Shown here piece by piece: positions 61,429 to 64,000 of a stretch of 64,000 bases of DNA. Position numbers and translations under genes: made by a program. Source of the stretch: Vermamoeba vermiformis (taxonomy: Eukaryota > Tubulinea > Echinamoebida); the NCBI GenBank assembly GCA_045837725.1, contig JBEWZL010000075.1, positions 62,001 to 126,000 of the forward strand, read 5' to 3'. The notes beneath the pieces are model-generated. The model saw nothing but the letters and a program-made list of their open reading frames with translations, made no database searches and was not told where the DNA came from. Position 1 is the first letter of the stretch. Each line of letters begins with the position of its first letter.

Positions 61429-64000
61429 TTATAGGTACTTTTCAGCTGCTTGTTCCTTGCTCAAATCTTTAATCTTCTTTGCCTTGATCAGCTTCTCAGC
61501 CTTCTTCTCCAGCTGCTTCAAGTTCTCCACTTGCTTTTCAGCTTCGCGCGCAATCTTCTCGACGAACTGATCCACAAACTCCGCGAGCAAGCGATCGTTG
61601 ACGTTCCAGTTGAGGTCATTCTTAAGGGCCTTTTGAATAGCCTCCTCGCGACTATTGCTCGGCTTCCAATACTTGAATGCACTGTAGGCGGTGGTGAATG
61701 CCTCTTCGTACTGGATGTGCACGCGACGCACTTGCTGTTCGAACACGCGCAGTTGTTGCAGCAGGGTACGCGTGTCCGTGTCGAGCACCGTGCGTTGCAA
61801 GAGCGGTGCAGGCGTGGAGGAGTGGCGCGTGAGGGCCCATTCGAGTCCGACACGATAGACTTCAGGACACGCGGTGATGGCGCGGTGCACTTCGAAGGCT
61901 TGGCGCCACTGCACGCAGGCACGATAGAACTTGTAGCCCCAGGGGGACATGAGCGAGAGCGGCGAGCCCATGTAGACAAAGAAGGTGCTGAAGTTGGTGA
62001 GTGCCGCGAGTCCGTCGTGTCCAAACAGCACTTGACGCAGCTTGTGGTGCGAGATGTACTTGAAGAAGTTCTTGGGCATCGAGTGGATCACTTCGGGACC
62101 GTTGGGGGCCACAAAGCGCAGCAGATCTGCGTCCTCATGCAAGTTCTTGAGCAGCAGCGCGAACAAGATCATCTCTTCTATAAAGTTGGTCGGCTTCTTC
62201 CAGTTGATGTTGGGCTCGAACTGACTGCGGTGCATCTTGTCCACGTACAGCCCGCGCAACAGGTGACTGTGCTGCAGATTGTCCACTGCAGCATCGTACA
62301 GATCGATCACGTGATCGCCGTAGCCTGCCAAGCACGTGACTGTCACGCCGTAGCTGAGAATGTTCTGCAGTGCTGCGAGCATGAGTTCGTGTTCGTGACT
62401 GAGTGCGAAGGGTGCCGTGTTGAGCTGATGTTTGTGCGGGGCTGTGCTGCACATCTGCTGCACCATCAACACCTCGCGCGAGGAGTGGTGCCACAGACCT
62501 GCCATCGACAAGATGCTCACACTCTGACGGCGCTCCGTGGGCTTGGAGACAATGCCGTGCGTGATCAAGTGATTGGCGACGATGATGGCAAGTGGCACTG
62601 CTTGCGAGTGTGCAATGAACCACACCAGATCTGCGTCTTGCAGATTGCTCTTCAACACGGGATCTGCTTGCACACGCACCAGATAGTTCTCCAAGCGTTG
62701 TGCCACAGTGCCCTCATTCGCGAGAGGGTGCGCGTAGACGTGTTCGAGGGCGGGACACATTTCACGCAGGGCACGCTCCGCTTGTTCCACGTAGAGCTGC
62801 ACTTCGCGCTCCTTCCAGTTGCGCGGTGGATAGGTGCCATCATCGACTTCGAGCACGGCTTGACGATCATTCACGGCCAGCAGGGGCCAGCCATTCAGTG
62901 CCACCAAGCACACTCGCTTCACGCGCAACAAGTCCTCACGACACAGCTCTGACGTGTAGCCAGGCACGTACACCGTGGAGCCCTTGCGTGGTCCAGTCAC
63001 ACCCTGACGCCGTGCAGTGCCGCGCGGATTGTCGCCGAGTCCACGCAATCGTCGCTGTCGCTCTCGGTCCTCATCCTGTGCAGCTGCGCTGGGAGTGCGT
63101 CGATAGGAGGACTGGCGCGAGAAGAGGCCCGCGATGTTGTTGTTGCTGATGCTCTCGCGTGCAGCGTAGTGTTCCTCTTCGGAGGAGGAGAGCTCAAACT
63201 TCTCCATCTTGAACTTGAGCACATCCAGTTCGTGACTCATCTTGCGTGTCTCGCTGTCGCTCTTGTGCTTCAAGACCTCAATGTTGCTGCGCAGTTCGCT
63301 GATCTGTTCCTTCATCTCGCTCTTGTCGCTCTCGTAGTTCTTCAAGTGCTGCTTCAGACCCTCCACCAAGATCGGCACCAGATCTGCGTAGTTGACCGAG
63401 AGATAGCCATTGCGGTCCTCGTGCACCACTTCAGGCAGCACACGACGCACTTCCTGCGCGATCAGACCAATCACTTTGCGTCCTCCGACTTCATTGGCCA
63501 CCAGCTCGTCCTTCCACTGGTAGCGCTTGCCTTGCAGTCGAGTCACAATATCGAGCGCGTCCATAATGTCCTCGGTGTTAGTCTTGAGGCGTATGTCGCT
63601 GTACTGCAAGTAGCCCTTGGCGCGCACGACACCTTGCACATCCAGCGAACCTGGGACCACGTGATCGAAGCCTGTCTCTGGCGCCTCTTGGATCTGATCT
63701 AACTTGCGCTTCTTCTCCACGGGGGCTGTGTATTCAATATGCTCCTCTAATGTACCGCACTGGTGAGCACACAAACGACACTTTATCTAGATCCGAACTT
63801 ACCTTTGACTTCTAACAGAGGGTTGGGCGAAGAAGAGAGCGGCGAGCTATTAGAGAATGAAGGTGATGCAGACAGTGGTTGAGGGTGCGCTAATGGCGAG
63901 GCACCGCTCGCGGAGCTGAATGAATGGCTCGCTGAATCTGGTTGCTGATCGCTGTCAGGAGAACTCATTTCATATTCCATCTCAGCACTCGCCACTGGTG
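61429..64000 (-). CDS. S74 autoprocessing domain fused to hydrolase-like domain (5'-partial)
   Basis: Cut by the right edge; the first visible exon (64000-63803) is Ser/Pro-rich (SSPLSSSPNPLL) and open to the edge. A 56-nt intron (63802-63747) joins it to EEHIEYTAPVEKKRK. Next is a peptidase S74 / MYRF-type intramolecular chaperone: QGVVRAKGYLQYSDIRLKTN then GLIAQEVRRVLPEVV. The Ser at 63600-63598 and Lys at 63585-63583 (S-D-I-R-L-K) match the autocleavage pair of MYRF, so self-cleavage between Tyr and Ser is predicted. A coiled coil follows, then about 500 aa with VWFIAHSQAVPLAIIVANHL, an alpha/beta-hydrolase-like nucleophile elbow, as in the fungal YML020W family. Lys-rich end. In MYRF the domain trimerises and cleaves to release an N-terminal transcription factor; whether this N-terminus binds DNA cannot be seen here. 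Confidence 0.72.

Noticed and set aside
61450-62952. 500-aa plus-strand open frame
   Set aside because: A shadow of the minus-strand S74/hydrolase gene, His/Leu/Gln-rich from antisense codons.

Overview
The window is gene-dense nuclear DNA from a microbial eukaryote. I read about 30 protein genes on both strands. Most are split by many very short GT-AG introns of about 40 to 70 nt. Donors are usually GTAAGT or GTACGT and 3' ends carry AATAAA signals. I saw no transposon, retro-element, virus-like element, CRISPR array, tRNA or rRNA. The gene set suggests an amoeboid protist, perhaps amoebozoan: a WRKY factor with two WRKY domains of the Dictyostelium type, an E2F partner (DP), a MYRF-type S74 chaperone domain and an ATP6AP2 homologue, without animal, plant or Dikarya features. 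That placement is inference.

Layout. 0-9 kb holds a GT28 sterol-type glucosyltransferase, a cytochrome P450 and an ABCC transporter. 9-20 kb holds gamma-tubulin, DDX41, a Pro/Tyr-rich protein, two small ORFs 4 nt apart, RRP15 and a gankyrin-like ankyrin protein. 20-32 kb holds mitochondrial bL17, a JmjC / zf-4CXXC_R1 / PWWP chromatin protein, a divergent Sec23-like protein and an F-box protein fused to a TMEM185-like membrane domain. 32-41 kb holds two unrecognised genes, RPB4, a PP6 SAPS subunit and mitochondrial TRMU. 40-50 kb holds topoisomerase I, NOP16, the double WRKY factor, DP and a mitochondrial carrier. 50-64 kb holds an RRM protein, APC2, a SAP/BRCT protein, ATP6AP2, a DEAD-box helicase and an S74/hydrolase-like fusion cut by the right edge.

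Most are housekeeping genes for gene expression, ribosome assembly, cell cycle and chromatin, arranged as tandem, head-to-head and tail-to-tail pairs. Intergenic gaps are 60 to 550 bp and some convergent pairs nearly share their poly(A) signals.

The most unusual signals are: (1) a 12-bp palindrome TGACANNTGTCA present 12 times between 27.9 and 60.2 kb, in introns and exons alike, where about 0.06 copies are expected by chance; (2) an S74 autoprocessing domain with an intact Ser-Lys pair fused to a hydrolase-like domain; (3) the JmjC-PWWP and F-box-TMEM185 fusions; (4) introns as short as 25 nt; (5) a uORF whose stop overlaps the WRKY start; (6) E2F-type sites in the promoter of the DP gene itself. 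Exon joins were read by eye from splice sites and frame, so small boundary errors are possible.
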